Shown here one piece after another: positions 1-12,761 of a stretch of DNA of 64,000 nucleotides. Origin of the DNA: Haematococcus lacustris. Lineage: Eukaryota; Chlorophyta; Chlorophyceae; Chlamydomonadales; Haematococcaceae. The position numbers were made by a program, and so were the translations under genes. The stretch is taken from positions 5,160,106 to 5,224,105 of the forward strand of contig JASKMD010000014.1 of the NCBI GenBank assembly GCA_030144725.1, in the 5' to 3' direction. Each line of letters opens with the position of its first letter. Position 1 is the stretch's first letter. The notes under the pieces were generated by a model. The model made no database searches. It saw nothing but the letters and a program-made list of their open reading frames with translations, and had not been told where the DNA came from.

Positions 1-170
1 CAAACACAGACATGCTGTGCCGGCACGGGTAGGCTTAAGGATGGACGAGGGTGGGGAAGAGGGTGAGGTTGTTGTTTCGGGTCAAGGTTAGTCACATACC
101 CTCACTCCTCACACTCGCACCGCCGCATTTGAACTGACCACGACCCGAACAGCACGTTGGTGAGTCACAC

Positions 171-600
171 CTTGTGAAACTCGACGATGAAGCGGTTGGC
201 GAGCTCCAGCGGGTCTTCGCCTTTCTCGTTCGCCCGGGCAATGATCTTGTCGTCGATGTCGGTGAAGTTACGCACGTACTGCACGCGGTAGCCCAGGCCC
301 GCCGTCAGCAGGCGGTACAGAATGTCGAACGCGACATACACCCTCGCGTGGCCTGCAGCCGTGCTGGCGACGCGTGTCGTCATTGGCATTGCGCGCAGCG
401 CACATCGGGTGTGCATGCAGGCCGCGGGCGCTTTGGATGAGTTGCCGGGTAACGAGCGGCGGCATTGTTGCACACCTACCGATGTGGCTCAGGTCGTACA
501 CCGTCACTCCGCATACGTACATAGACAGAGCGTCAGGCGACTCGGGCCGCGGGGTGACCGCCTCCTTGCCGCGCAACTGCGTGTTGAAGAGCTGCAGTCG
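171..600 (-). CDS. Cysteinyl-tRNA synthetase, 5' part (runs off left edge)
   Basis: Class I aminoacyl-tRNA synthetase that charges tRNA-Cys with cysteine. Two exons are readable on the minus strand. Exon 600-480 encodes the N-terminal strand ending in the [15 protein letters not shown] signature; exon 352-171 starts with HARVYVAFD and holds the family-typical [15 protein letters not shown] segment. The exons join in phase (AGC CAC ATC G / GC CAC) and rebuild the SHIGHAR class I signature across a GTAGGT...CTGCAG intron at 479-353. The second exon ends at GTGTGA (170). The anticodon-binding half lies beyond base 1. Upstream of 600 the frame meets a stop, so a transit-peptide or leader exon further right was not found. 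Cytosolic versus organellar targeting cannot be told. Confidence 0.9.
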
Positions 601-2881
601 CTGCCCGCAGCTGCGCTAGCCCAGCTAGATCCGCCACACCGGGCCCGGGGTGGCGAGGGGCTGGCTGGCAGCTGCAAGACAACGCTTTCGATATCGGGCA
701 GCAGTTGTGGCAGCAGCGAGGCGCGAAGGTGGGGGTGCACCTGCATGTAGAAAATATGTGCGTGGCAGATGCACATGTTTTTCTTTGCGTGCCGCGCATA
801 TGCCTGACAGGCCGCCTTCTGTCTGGTCGCATATGCCTGACAAGGTCTGAGCCGAGGGGGACCTGGTGACCTGGCCTGGTGGGCCTGGTGGGCCTGGAGA
901 CCTGGTGGCTCTAGCGCCTTGTGATGTGCCCTGGCAGCACCCGAGCACCAGACACCAGCGACAACAGGGCAGTCCAGTCAGCCTGTCGGCCAGTCAGCAT
1001 GGCGGCAAACGTGCCTCCTGTTGCTGAGTTGGGGTAGGGTGGGTCTGGGGGATCAAGGCTGTGCATGGGCCATCAGAGAGACATCAGAGAGATCAGCACC
1101 TACGCAGCAGCCTCACTGGGTCAGCATTCCCAACACTAGCCACTAGATTGAGGGTGATGTATCTGGGTCACACTTGGGTTGGGTGGTGTGAAGAAGTATT
1201 CGTCGTCCCACACAGACAAGCACCTGAGGTGGGTCATGCAGGTGTGACGTGGCTGTACAACTGCTTGACAGCCAGGGGTGGACCCCGTATAGCACACATG
1301 TTTCAGTGCTGTGCTTGCCGCTGCGCTGGGCTGAGTACATGCCTCAAGGATGCTAGGAGTGTGTAGCTGCTTAGCTGCACTCAGCTCAGGTGCTCGTCTG
1401 TGTGAACCAAGGACACATGGTCGCGAGCCTGGTGCAGTCACATGGTGCCTGTTGCTTGTGGGGCCTGTCGCCTCCTTGCTACACAGCTTGCACTGCGCCA
1501 CCAGCCCTTGCCGTGTTTTGGTCACTCACGCTGGGGTTGTGGCGGAAGGCTGGGCCAGGCCTGGGCTGCTGCTGTGCGGAGTGAACATGGTGCCACGTGT
1601 GCCTGTCGGGTTGGCAGCAGCCAGGAGTAAGAAGACCCCAAGCGAAGGGAGCGTCGCCTGCTGCAGCTGGACGCCGCTATGCCCATGTCAGCATCGCATC
1701 GCGCATTGGAGTTCAGCGGCTCACAAGCGCGCTGCATGTCTGCCAGTCGGGCTTTTCCTACACCATGCTTGCTTCGCCACCCCTCCGTGCCACACACCTG
1801 ATCCGTCGGTTGCGGCGGTTATAAAAGTGAGCCAAGCCCTCCGAAGCCTGCTGCAAGCAACGCCCGTTATTTGCAGCATTCCAGCATCAGAGATCCCATC
1901 GCACTTCGGCCTGAGCTTGCTAGCCTTGTTTGGGGCTTTTGCACTTGCCCAAGACCCTGTCCCCCACTCCGCACAATGGCCGCATTGACGTGCCACGGAC
2001 CCGCCGCCCTGCCAGGTGACCTGCCAGTTCGTCCGTCTCCACCAGCACGCTCCCGGCCCTGCGCAACGCAGCGCAGCCTGCAGCCCACAGCTCTCGGCCT
2101 ACAGCCGGGGGCTGCGCGTGACAAAACATTTCGGTTCAGCCAACCGATTTGTCAAGCACGGCACCAGGTCCCTGTGCCGCAGCGGATGCCCTCTCTCCAC
2201 TTGCGGTATGCTTACGTCCTCGCAGGCGTCGCGACACGCACCAGCCGGCGCAGCGCTCCGGCACTACGAGGAAACAGGGTGCGTGCACCGTCGTCGCAGC
2301 CCAGCCCCACCGCACCCCAGCCCCACCGCACCCCAGCCCAACCACCCATTACCCAGTGCGCTGCCCTTCCCACCCCCCAGTCACACACCAGGCTGTAGTC
2401 AACCGCCATGAGGGTCTGCCCTGCACTAGGGTTCAGTCACCCTAGCCCTGGCTCCCTCACCCTAGGGGTGGTGTGATGACCAACTGGCCCCACAGCACCC
2501 CCAGGGTTCATCCCTGCCTTGCCCAGACCATCCAGTCGTCCAGTCTGCCTCTTGACCAGTGCCCTAGCCTCCAGCCCTTCCTACAGAGGCCCCACCGCCA
2601 CCCCCCCAACACCACAACAGCATTCCACCACCGCCAGTGCCTGCACTGCATGGCCCACCACACTGCTGCTCAGCAAGAGGCTCAGCGGTGAATACCTTGT
2701 AGAGATGTTGAAAACCCTAGGCCCTAGGGGTGAGGAACCTAGATGGTGGAAACCCTAGATGTGAACCTGGTCACACATTTGGCTGCATGCCGCCACCACC
2801 ACCAGGGCTGAGTCAACCTGGCCCTAATCCCTCCCTGGTGAAGTGTGACCAAAGAGTGGTGTGGCATGCGGCTGTGTGCAG
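601..2881. other. Intergenic spacer between two divergent genes
   Basis: About 2.3 kb between cysteinyl-tRNA synthetase (-) and acetyl-CoA synthetase (+). No convincing coding exon was found on either strand; the open frames here have no recognisable family and no consistent splice structure. It should contain the missing first exons and promoters of both flanking genes. From about 2285 to 2345 there is a short CCCCACCGCA-type tandem repeat, and 2700-2760 repeats ACCCTAG-like units. Confidence 0.5.
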
Positions 2882-3745
2882 CTTTCGGCCCAGGCCCAGG
2901 CCGTGGCGGCGCCAGTGCAGCGCAGCCGCACCACCCTGGACAAGTTCGTGAGCAGCAGGGAGGAGGTGGGGGCCGGCACTGGCAGCTCAGGCAGTTGGCA
3001 GGTGCATGGGGTAGGGGGATACCTTATGGTGCATTGTGGGACTGAGGTGTCACTGGTTCACCTATGCAATCTTCCAAACATTCATCTCTCCTCCCCTCCT
3101 CCTGGCACCTCCTCCCACCTCATTCAAATGTCACTCAGCCATACCAGGCAGTGGCTGATTGCCATGATAGAAGTGGCATCAGCAATTTTATCGTTAGCTC
3201 TCTCAAACTAGCTGTGGCGCTGCGGCTGTGTCCTGTTTAGGCACCGGCTCCACGCTGCCCATGCCCCTTCCGCCTCCACTGAGTTCTGTTCAAGGCCCTG
3301 CTCCCGGGGCCACTGGTGCCGTGGTGCTGACCAAACCCACCATCACCACCACAGGCACTGCTGCAGGCTCTGCTGCTGACTGCTTTCTAGGCGCTTGAAT
3401 GCTCTGCTGTGCTGCCTGTGCTGCTCTTCATCATGCTGGTGTGGTCCTGGGTCCTGTGGCTCTGACTGACCCTGGCGCTGCTGCTGGCTGTGTGCACAGT
3501 ATGATGCCCTGTACCAGGCCAGTGTGGAACAGCCAGCAAAGTTCTGGGCGGAGGTGGCTGAGCAGTTCCACTGGCATAAGAAGGTGAGGGTGGGGGCGGT
3601 GAAGGTGGTTGAGGTGGTTGAGGTGGTAGCAACTGACGCTGAGTGCAGGTGCAGGGACACCGCTCTGCTTTGCCTGCTGCTGCTCACAATGCTACCGCCG
3701 CTGCCGCTGCCAATAACCCAGCTGTTGCTGCTGCCGCTGACCCAG

Positions 3746-3781
<36 letters not shown>

Positions 3782-6700
3782 ACTGAGCTGCCTTCGCTGC
3801 TGCCGCTGTCCCTTACAGTGGGACGAGGACCACCACAGCTTCAACTTTGACGTGCGCAAGGGGCCGATTGAGATCTCCTGGTTCAAGGGAGGACTCACCA
3901 ACGTGGGTCATTTGCCATTAGCCATAGCCAGCCAAAACAGGCAACACAGGCAGTGCCATCACAATCTTCAACCTGTTTCAATGACTGTTTTAGGTTGTTG
4001 CAGCAAAGCACATGCGCTTGTTGTTGCAAGGCGGCATGGGGTGCCTGCATGGATGCATGGCTGGCTGGGTGCAGATCTGCTACAACTCCCTGGATCGCCA
4101 TGTGCTGGCTGGGCATGGTGACCAGCCCTGCATGCTATTTGAGGGCAATGACCCCGGACGCGAGAAGCAGCTGACGTACAGGGAGGTGCTGGAGGAGGTG
4201 TGCCGCCTGGTGGGTGTGACCTACCTACCAGCCGGTGTGACCAGTGTGACCCGCAGTGTGACATGCATGGTGTGTAGTGCATGGTGCAGTGCATGGTGTG
4301 TCAGTATGGGTGTCGTGTAGTGCATGGTGTGTCAGTGGAATAGAGGGGATGAAGCGTGGGCAGAGGAGTGACCCATGTGTGACCCACCCCCCTCATCTGC
4401 CTCCACCCTCCCCACCCTCCCCACCTCCACAGCACACCCTTATGTCACCCCTCCCACCCTGACCGCCACCCCTACCTCCTCCTACGGCCCCCCTAGCCTC
4501 TTGCCGCCTCCCCCTCCCCCTCCCTGCCTTGCCCTGGGCGCTGCCACCACCACAGGCCAACTGGTTGAAGTCCGTGGGCGTGAAGAAGGGGGACATCGTG
4601 GCCGTGTACATGCCCATGGTGCTGGAGCTGCCCATTGCCATGCTGGCCTGCGCCCGCATTGGCGCCGTGCACAGCGTGGTGTTTGGGGGATTCAGCGCTG
4701 AGGCCCTGGCAGGTGGGGGCAGGGCCAGACACAGGCTACAGGGCAGCAGCCAGGCCAGGCAATGAGGCTGCAGGGCAGCAGGCTGCAGGAGCAAACCTGC
4801 AGGGGGCCACTGCCCTGTCTCTCAGCTCTGCAGCAGTGGTAGAGCCTGACCTGCCGCCCCACCCACCCCTGCTCCGCTCTAGCCCCCTGCTCCCCTCTAG
4901 CCCCCTCCCCCTCCCCCCCACCCCCTCCCTTGACCCCTCTTCCCTCCCCCTCCCCCGCCTGCTCGCCTCACCACCTGCCACCACACCTGCCTTGTCATCC
5001 TTACCCCATATGCATCTGGCTGGGTCTGGCATCTGGATCTGTAAGCACACATCATTGCCCCACTGGCCTGTGGTCACACCTGCCGTCACACCTGTCGTCA
5101 CACCTGCACACCCCTACACCCTTACACCGTCCACCCCACCGCTGCCCACTCCGCTGCCCCTCCCCCCACCCCTTCCCTTACCCCCCCCTCCAGGTCCCCT
5201 CCCGCCCCATGCCCGCCCCGTGCCTTTCCCAATGACCCCCTCCCCCCTTCCTGCTGCTCCGGCCTCCACCCCCTGCTGCTGCCCCTCCCCCCTGGTGCCT
5301 GCAGGGCGGCTGGAGGGCGCGCGGTCCCGAGTGCTGCTGACCTGCAGCGGAGTCATGCGGGGCACCAAGAAGATCGACCTGAAGGCCATCGCGGACAAGG
5401 CGGTCGGCCTGGCTGCTGCCCGGGACCATGTGGTGGGCTGAGGCAGGGGCAGGGGCAGGGGCAGGGGCAGGGGCAGGGGCAGGGGCAGGGGCAGGGGCAG
5501 GGAGTGGATGGGCGAGGGCGGGGGACAGGGGCAGGGGGGCAGGGGTGGGGGTGGTGCCCCAATGGTTGTATGGCCCATTGCCTGGTTGTGTGTGCAGGTT
5601 GACACGGTGCTGGTGTACGAGAACGACAACGCCCAGCCCGCTGCTGACACCCACTTCGTGACAGGCAGGGACCGCTGGTGGCAGTCCGAGGTGGGGTCTA
5701 GCTGCAGCAGGGGCAGTGGAGAGTGGCAGTGGCAGTGGAGGGGGGTGAGGTGCTGTGTGTTGGCAGTGGCAGCAGCAGGGCAACAGAAGGGGCCAGGGCA
5801 GGGCACTGGAGCGGCGGGAACAGCACAGGGGTACTCTTTTACTACGTCCCCACTTCCCTCCGAACCTAGCCTGCTCCCCCTCCCCTCCCCTCCCTCCCCC
5901 TCCCACACAGGAGCAGGACTAGGAGCACTCTCAAACCCCAGCTGCATCACCCCCCTCCCCCCCCGCCCCGCCCCTACCTTCCCTTCTCCCTCCCCTCCTC
6001 CCCCCCTCTGCATAGCTCCTCCATGTCATCCGCCTGGCCCCCTCCCCCTGTGGCCTGCAGGTGGGGGCGCAGCCCAGCAGCTGCCCTGTGGAGTGGGTGG
6101 AGGCGGAGCACCCGCTCTTTCTACTGTGAGGGGGAGGGGGAGGGGGAGGGGCAGCAGGGGGAGGGGCAGCAGGGGGGCAGTTGTGCGGGGGGTAGAAAAT
6201 GGGGTCTACTCAGGGCTGACTCTGGGCAGGTGGTGGCTGGAGGGCTATGGGCCCTGACCTGAGCGCTGCTGCCCTGCCCTGCCCTGCCCTGCAGCTACAC
6301 CAGCGGCAGCACTGGTCGTCCTAAGGGAGTGCTGCACACCACCGGCGGCTACCTCGTGTATGCGGCCACGACTACAAAGTGGGGCAGGGGCAGGAGGGGT
6401 GGGGGGGGGTGCAGGGGCAGCAGGGGGCCAATGGACGTGACGAGGGAGGTCCAAAAGGTTCGGAGCTTAAGAGTGGAAGGGGTCAGGGGTGGGGGGGAGG
6501 CCTAGAGGTGAGTGCGGGGCCAGGCCAGGGGTAGAAGCCAGCTGCTGAACTCTTGAATGCCTGACCCCCCCACCCCCCCCCCGCCTGCCTGCCTGCCCCC
6601 CTGCTGCTCCCTCAGGCACGTGTTCCGCATGCAGCCAGGCGACGTGTACTGGTGCACTGCGGACTGTGGCTGGATCACAGGGCACAGGTGAGGGGGAGGG

Positions 6701-8527
6701 GGGCGGAGAACTGAACTCGCCCCTGCCCCTGCCCCCGCCCCCCCCCTCCTCCCCTACCCCCTGCCTCTGCCCCCACAACTCCCTGCCCCTGCCCCTGCTC
6801 CTGCTCCTGCCCCTGCCCTTTGCAACCTTGCAACCTTGCAACCTTCCTCCCCTCCCGCTTGGCTGTGCTTCACCCCCCCTCCCTGCCCCCCTCCCTGCCC
6901 CCCTGACCCCTCCCTGCCCCCCTTCACCCCTCCCTCCCCCCCTCCTGCCTGTGCCCCCTCCGCCCTACCAGCTACCTAGCCTACGGGCCGCTCCTGAACC
7001 GGGCCACCAACGTTGTGTTTGAGGGCGTGCCCACCCACCCCACCCCTGCGCGCTGCTGGGAGGTTGTGGACAAGTTCAAGGTGACAAGGCCAGCAGAGGG
7101 CAGGGCAGCAGGGGGCAGCTGGGGCAGCAGGGGCAGGGCAGGAGGCGTGGCAGGGATAGGTGCGGTGCTAGGGGGGGCAGCGGGGGTGCGGTACTGCCTG
7201 CAGCAGGGCTGTCAGCAGGGGGGGCAGCAGGGGCAGGGCGGCTGAGGCGGACAGGAGGAGAGGAGTCGTTGCAGGGCAGGGGCAGTGCCAGGGGGGGGGC
7301 AGCAGTGGTTGCAAGCTGTGTTGCCTGCAGCCGGGGTGGGCAGGGTGGCCAGGGGGGGGGCAGCAGGGGCAGCAGCAGGGGCTCCTGAGGTCTCTAAGGG
7401 CCTCTAAGGGCAGCCAAGGTACATCAGCCCACTCGACCCCCAGGCGGGCAGCAGGGGGCAAGCAGGGGGGCAGGCAGGGTAGCGGCAAGGGTAGCAGCAG
7501 TGGGGGGCAAGGGGGTCCTAGAGCCGACCATGATGTGGTGGTACCAGCTGGTACCCCCCCTGCTGAGTGAGGGTATCCAGGTAGCAGTGGGGAGGGGAGG
7601 GGGGGCTGTGTCTTAGCTATGAGGCTGGTCCGCAGCAGGGAAGCTGGCTGGCAGCTGGTGATCTTGGCCTGCCTGCCTGCCTGATGCTGGCCTGGCCTGG
7701 GCTGTGGTGTGGTGTGGTGTGGTGTGGTGTGGTGTGGTGGTGCAGGTGAAGCAGTTCTACACCGCCCCCACCGCCATCAGGTCGCTGATGAGGAGTGGGG
7801 AGGAATGGGTCAAGGCCACGGACCGCTCCTCGCTGCAGGTCAGGGCTGGGTAGGAAGGGGAGGGGGAGGGGGAAGGGGGGAGTGGAGCATAGAGGATGAT
7901 GTGTGACAGGAGAAGCGTGGATTGTGAAGAACACTGTTGGGTTAGGGTTAGGTTTAAGGGTTTGGATGTTTATAAGGGTTAGCCTAACCCCAACCCTAAC
8001 CCAGCGGTCCGACGGAAGAATGCTGTTGAGTTAGAGTAGGGGTTAGGGTTGTCTTAGGGTCAGCCCTACCCAGGTAGTCCGACGCGGTCCGATGCCATGT
8101 CGTCCAGTGCAGCCAAGTACCGTGCTGTAGGGTTAGGTTTTGGGTTTACTTAGGGTTGGCCTAACCCTAACCCTTACCGGTGGTGTGATGCAGTGTGATG
8201 CGGTGTGATGCAGTGTGATGCAGTGTGATGCAGTGTGAAGGTGCGGCCAGGTACGGTGTCACAGTCGCAGCGAAGCGGGGAGTCAGGGTGGTGAAGGCTG
8301 GGCAATGGGGCAATGGGAAGAAGGGTGGTGAGGGGGAGAAATGGGGAGGAAGGTGAAGAATGCTGTTATGCAGTGACTGCTCAGTGTCACAACGGCTGAC
8401 GTGAAGCGGGAGGTTGGGAGAGGAGGCTGCAGCTGCAGGGATTAGGCCAGGCTGAGAGCCTCCCTGCGGCTGAGCAGGTGCTGGGACCCTCACACCCCCA
8501 CTCCCCCTGCTGCTGCTGCTGCTGCTG

Positions 8528-8593
<66 letters not shown>

Positions 8594-10254
8594 AGCAGGT
8601 GCTGGGCACGGTGGGAGAGCCCATCAACCCTGAGGCCTGGCGCTGGTACAATGAAGTGGTGGGTGCGGGGGGGTGGGGGGTGGGATGAGGGGCGGTTGGG
8701 TGGGTGTGGGTGTGGGTGGTTTGCTGAGTTGGGGGTGGTCAGGGGTTCCCCGGCAGCAGCCACGTCCTTGCAGGCGGCCAGGGGGGGGGCAGGGCGCTGG
8801 TGACAGCCGAGCAGGTGTCGGCAGCAGCAGGGGCCTGGGGGGGTGGGGGGGTGAGCCCGAGGCTGAGGCTGAGGCTGGGCAGTGGCCTGGGTGGTCGGGG
8901 GGGTGGGTCAGTCCAGGCAGGGTGGGGGGCGAGGGGGGGCGGCGGTGGGGCTGGGGGGCAGGAGTGAGGGCGGGGTTTGGGGCAGCGGAGGAGGGCAGGG
9001 GGTGGTGGGGTGTGGGTGGTGTGTGTATGTGTGTTGTGTGAGTCGTTTGTGGCAGTGTGCTGCTGCAGGTGGGTGAGGGCCGCTGTCCCATTGTGGATAC
9101 CTGGTGGCAGACAGAGACGGGGGGGCACATGATCACCCCCCTGATTGGCGCCTGGCCCGCAAAGCCTGGGTCAGCCACCCTGCCCTTCTTTGGTGAGGCT
9201 GCAGACGGGGTCGGCAGGGGGGGGCAGGGGGGGAGGGGGGAGGGGGAGGGGGGAGGCTGGGTTGTGATGTGAGGTGGGAGGGGGGTGTCCAAGGTGTCCA
9301 AGGTGTGTTGGGCTGAGGGAGGACTGGGAGCAAGAACTGGGTGGAGGCAGCAGGCGGGGGGGGGTGTGTGTTGGTGGGGAGGGGGGGTGGCTGTAGGATG
9401 TGAGTGGGAGGGGGGGGAGGGGGCGACTCAGCCGTGTGAGCCAGCATGACAAAAGCTAGGAAGCTGAGGTCCAGGTGAGGTGAGGTGAGGCCAGGTCCAG
9501 GTGATGAGAGGCTGAGGCAGCAGACTCCCCACTAAGGCAGCCTGGTCCTGGAAGCTGAGGTCCAGGTGGACGCCAGGTGATCCAGAGGTCCAGGTTAAGC
9601 GAGAGTGGGGCTGCATGGGCTGCCCTCCCCCCCCCCTGGGTTGGTCGTGGTGTGTCTGCAGGTGAGGGGAGGGGTGAATGACAGCCGTGCCTGACATCAA
9701 GCTGAAACAGGAGCGTGAATGGTTGGTCGTGGCTGCGTCTGCAGGTGTGCAGCCTGTGATTGTGAACGATCAGGGCGAGGAGCTGCAGGGCGCGTGTGAG
9801 GGGCTGCTGATGATCAAGAGCCCCTGGCCTTCAACACTGCGCACCGTGTACGGGGACCACAAGCGCTACGAGGTGGGGCACAGGGGGCAGGGGGGGAGGG
9901 GAGGGAGGGGGAGGGGGAGGGGGGAGGAGGGGGAGGGGGCTGGGAGGAGGGGCTGGGAGGAGGGTTAAGGGGTGAAACCGCCTGCAGCTGAGTACCCCCC
10001 CTTGGTGCCGTGCTACCCCCCCCCCCCACCCCACCCCCTGACCCCCCCACCCCCTGACCCCCATGTGCGTGCCCCCTCCCCCCTCCCCCTCACCTGCTGC
10101 TGCTGTGTTTGCTGCAGGAGAACTACTTTGGGCCCTTCCCCGGATACTACTTCACAGGTGCGGGGCTGCGGAGGCGACTGCCTGCCCCCCACCTGCTGCA
10201 GCCCCTGCCCTGCCCTGCCCTGCCCTGCCCTGCCCTGCCCTGCCCTGCCCTGCC

Positions 10255-10289
<35 letters not shown>

Positions 10290-11126
10290 TGTCCCTACAC
10301 CTCCCTCCCTCCCTCCCAGGGGGGGAGGGGGGGGGGGAGGGGGGGATGGTGGCGACGGCTTTGAGCAGGGGAGGGGAGGGATCAGCGCGATGCTGCGTTG
10401 TGTGCGGGCGTGCAGGGGATGGTGCTCGGAGGGATGAGGACGGCTACTACTGGATCACTGGACGAGTGGACGACGTGAGTCCTGGGCTGGACACCGCGGT
10501 CAATAGCCTGACAGGGGCAGTGTGTGTAGGGGGGGGAGGGGCAGTGTGTCCAGTGTCACATACATACAGGGACAGGGACAGGGACAGAGTGTGTAGGGGG
10601 GGGAGGGGGAGGGGGACAGGGAGGGGGACAGGGAGGGGGACAGTGTGTGTGTAGGGGGGGGAGGGGGACAGGGGAGGGGGGGATGGGGGGAGGGAGGTGC
10701 GAGGGTGCGGTCCCGAGCCTGACAGGTGAGGTCCTGAGGGGGGGCAGTCCCCCCCCCTGTCCAGTGCCCTGCCCTGCCTCTCATGACCCCTGCCCTGGCC
10801 GCATGGCCGCATGGCACACCCTGACAGGGGTAATGGGGGGAGGGGGAGGCGGCAGGGAGGGGCCAGGGTGCCAGGCCAGGAGGGGCCAGGGCGAGGTCAA
10901 GGGCGGTTGGAGTGGTGACTTGGGGGAAGCTTGTGGCTTGGCTGCTGCTGCTGCCCCAGCTGCTGCCTCAGCTGCTGCCAGCTTCACTGTGGACCTCGCT
11001 GCTGCAGGTGATCAATGTCAGTGGGCACCGTATCGGCACCGCGGAGGTGGAGAGTGCGCTGGTGGCCCACCCCCTGTGTGCTGAGGCAGCGGTGGTTGGG
11101 TTTGACCACCCCATCAAGGTAGGCTG

Positions 11127-11203
<77 letters not shown>

Positions 11204-11701
11204 GTATCTACTGGCTATCGCCCTGGCCTGTGCCCTGCAGGGTCAAGGCATCTACGCATACGTGACGTTGATGGAGGGCCAGGAGACCAGGCAAGAGCTG
11301 CGCAAAGAGCTCGTGGCAGCGGTGCGCACCAGCATTGGGGCGTTTGCAGCGCCAGACGTCATCCACTGGGCGCCAGGCCTGCCCAAGACCCGCAGCGGCA
11401 AGATCATGCGGAGAGGTGGGCGGGAGGGGAGACGGGAGGGGAGACGGGAGGGCCAGGCAGGGATGGGTACCAGGCCCCCCAAGGAAGGGTAGGGGGAGAT
11501 GCGCTTGGGATCAGGGCAGAGGTACCAGGCATCATGAACCTGATACCATCCCTGACCCTGGCCCTGACCCCGACCCTGGCTTTGGCTGCTGCTGCAGTGT
11601 TGCGCAAGATTGCAGCCAAGGAGGAGGACCAGCTGGGGGACGTGTCCACACTGGCTGACCCCAGCGTGGTGGACCAGCTGGTCAGTCTCAGGGGGCAATG
11701 A
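2882..11701 (+). CDS. ACS: Acetyl-CoA synthetase (AMP-forming), 20 exons
   Basis: Converts acetate, ATP and CoA to acetyl-CoA. Exons: 2882-2965, 3500-3583, 3819-3902, 4075-4209, 4556-4712, 5305-5432, 5598-5690, 6061-6125, 6295-6378, 6616-6687, 6972-7080, 7746-7838, 8599-8658, 9069-9192, 9745-9872, 10118-10157, 10416-10474, 11008-11118, 11241-11415, 11598-11701. They sum to 1989 nt (662 codons plus stop), and every intron is GT-AG. Seen in order: ACS N-terminal region ([19 protein letters not shown]), the ATP-binding loop [11 protein letters not shown] at 6295, the TWWQTETGG adenylate motif at 9069, [11 protein letters not shown] hinge at 10416, and [11 protein letters not shown] at 11241-11415 with the lysine that is reversibly acetylated in known ACS enzymes. 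The N-terminal leader exon upstream of 2882 was not identified, so compartment is unknown. Introns are filled with simple repeats, including telomere-like sequence. Confidence 0.95.
5441..5501. repeat. (GGGGCA)n array in ACS intron
   Basis: About ten near-perfect copies of a GGGGCA hexamer directly after the donor of the sixth ACS exon listed. It creates long spurious Gly-Ala and Pro-Cys reading frames on both strands. Confidence 0.9.
7935..8235. repeat. Interstitial telomere-like repeats and GTGTGATGCA tandem
   Basis: Inside the ACS intron between exons at 7746 and 8599. Units of GGTTAGGGTTAGG and AACCCTAACCC occur on both strands at about 7940-8000, 8040-8060 and 8128-8176, separated by partly duplicated unique blocks that share GTCCGAC. 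This is followed at 8185-8238 by five or six copies of GTGTGATGCA/GTGTGATGCG. Confidence 0.75.
8509..8592. repeat. (CTG)n trinucleotide array in ACS intron
   Basis: About 27 CTG units with one CTC interruption, ending a few bases before the acceptor of the exon at 8599. Being so close to the acceptor, length changes could affect splicing. Confidence 0.9.
10203..10290. repeat. (CCTGC)n then (CTGC)n array in ACS intron
   Basis: Pentamer CCTGC repeated about eleven times to 10262, passing into a short CTGC tetramer run. Non-coding. Confidence 0.85.
11127..11202. repeat. (CACCCT)n array in ACS intron
   Basis: About twelve perfect copies of CACCCT in the short intron 11119-11240. Confidence 0.9.
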
Positions 11702-12761
11702 GCAGGGGGTGGGGGAGGGCACCCCCTGCTCCCCCCTGATGATCTCCCAAGGGGGCATGCAAGTATGGGGGGTGAGGCTTCTCACTGCCCCTCCACCCCT
11801 TGCCCCTGCCTCTCCGCCATGCCCCTCTGTACTAAGGGCTATGGCGCATGAGAGCAGCAGCAGCAGCAGCAGCAGGCGCTGTGGGCGGCATGCACCCCCC
11901 CCAGCATCCACAGTTAGCCTAGGTGTGGTCTGGCCGGACGTGCCCTCCCCTAGCCAGCATAGGGTGTTGTCCTGGATGGGATGGCGGGCGCAAGCGGCTT
12001 GGCTCGAGAAGGGTGGGGTCTGGCCGGATGGTCACATAGCCATCCGGAGTGCTGTGCTTGGCTCAAGAGGGTGGGGCCCGGGGGGGCTGGCCACCTAGGG
12101 GGGAGGCAGGGGAGCCCGTGGGGCCGCAGCTGGGGGCAAGTGGGCAGCCGGGGGCCAAGGGCAGGGGGCAGGGGGCAATGGGTTAGGGAAACATCAAGAT
12201 CACTGTCACGCAACCGTCCATACCAGGTTGTCTTGGTGGGCAGTGTTGTGGTATTGGGCATTGCAAAGCGTGGGGAGGGGGGAAGGGCGGGAAGTTGAAC
12301 AACGTTGAGGGCGAGCGAAGGACTAGTGGAGTGGTGGGGTGAGGTGTGTAGCGTGCCGGTTCCGCCTTGGGCGTAGTCTGGCCGCTAGTGTCATTGCTGT
12401 AGTGTGATGCAGCAGGTGGCATGGTGGGCTTCCACAGCTGCCCATTACTCGGGTTCGACTCTTGGGACCGTTCTATGTCCTAGCCGGGGTGCGCTGCAAC
12501 AGTCACCCGTCACGGCTGTTAGGAGTGCATGGTGCTCACATGTGGACAACATTTAGTGCGAAACACCTACACCAGACATCGACATGCGCTGAAGGTATAT
12601 AAAGTATATAACTTGGCTGTGCTAACACAACCAGCGCGGCATTTGCCACCTGAATTAGTGTGTGATGAGTCTGGCACAAGGCGCATGTCTATAACCCGCG
12701 TTAACGTAATACACAATCAACATTTCACTTCTCAACGTTCTCACATGTAAATCCAAAGTGA
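11702..12761. other. Convergent intergenic spacer
   Basis: Tail-to-tail spacer between ACS (+) and the M41-like gene (-). No coding exon was seen. It contains a roughly repeated GTCTGGCCGGA block (about 11928 and 12018), a tRNA-promoter-like stretch at 12416-12466 (listed separately), and an AT-rich GTATATAAAGTATATA stretch at 12595-12610. Confidence 0.5.
12416..12466 (+). repeat. Possible tRNA-derived SINE relic (A-box/B-box)
   Basis: TGGCATGGTGGGC resembles a pol III A box, and GGTTCGACTC about 34 bases later resembles a B box. Spacing is shorter than in a true tRNA and no acceptor-stem pairing is evident, so this would be a SINE relic at best. Confidence 0.3.

Noticed and set aside
5114..6257. 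Gly/Pro-rich frames of 240-300 codons around 5.1-6.2 kb
   Set aside because: They read through ACS introns; conserved ACS exons in the plus strand account for the real coding content.
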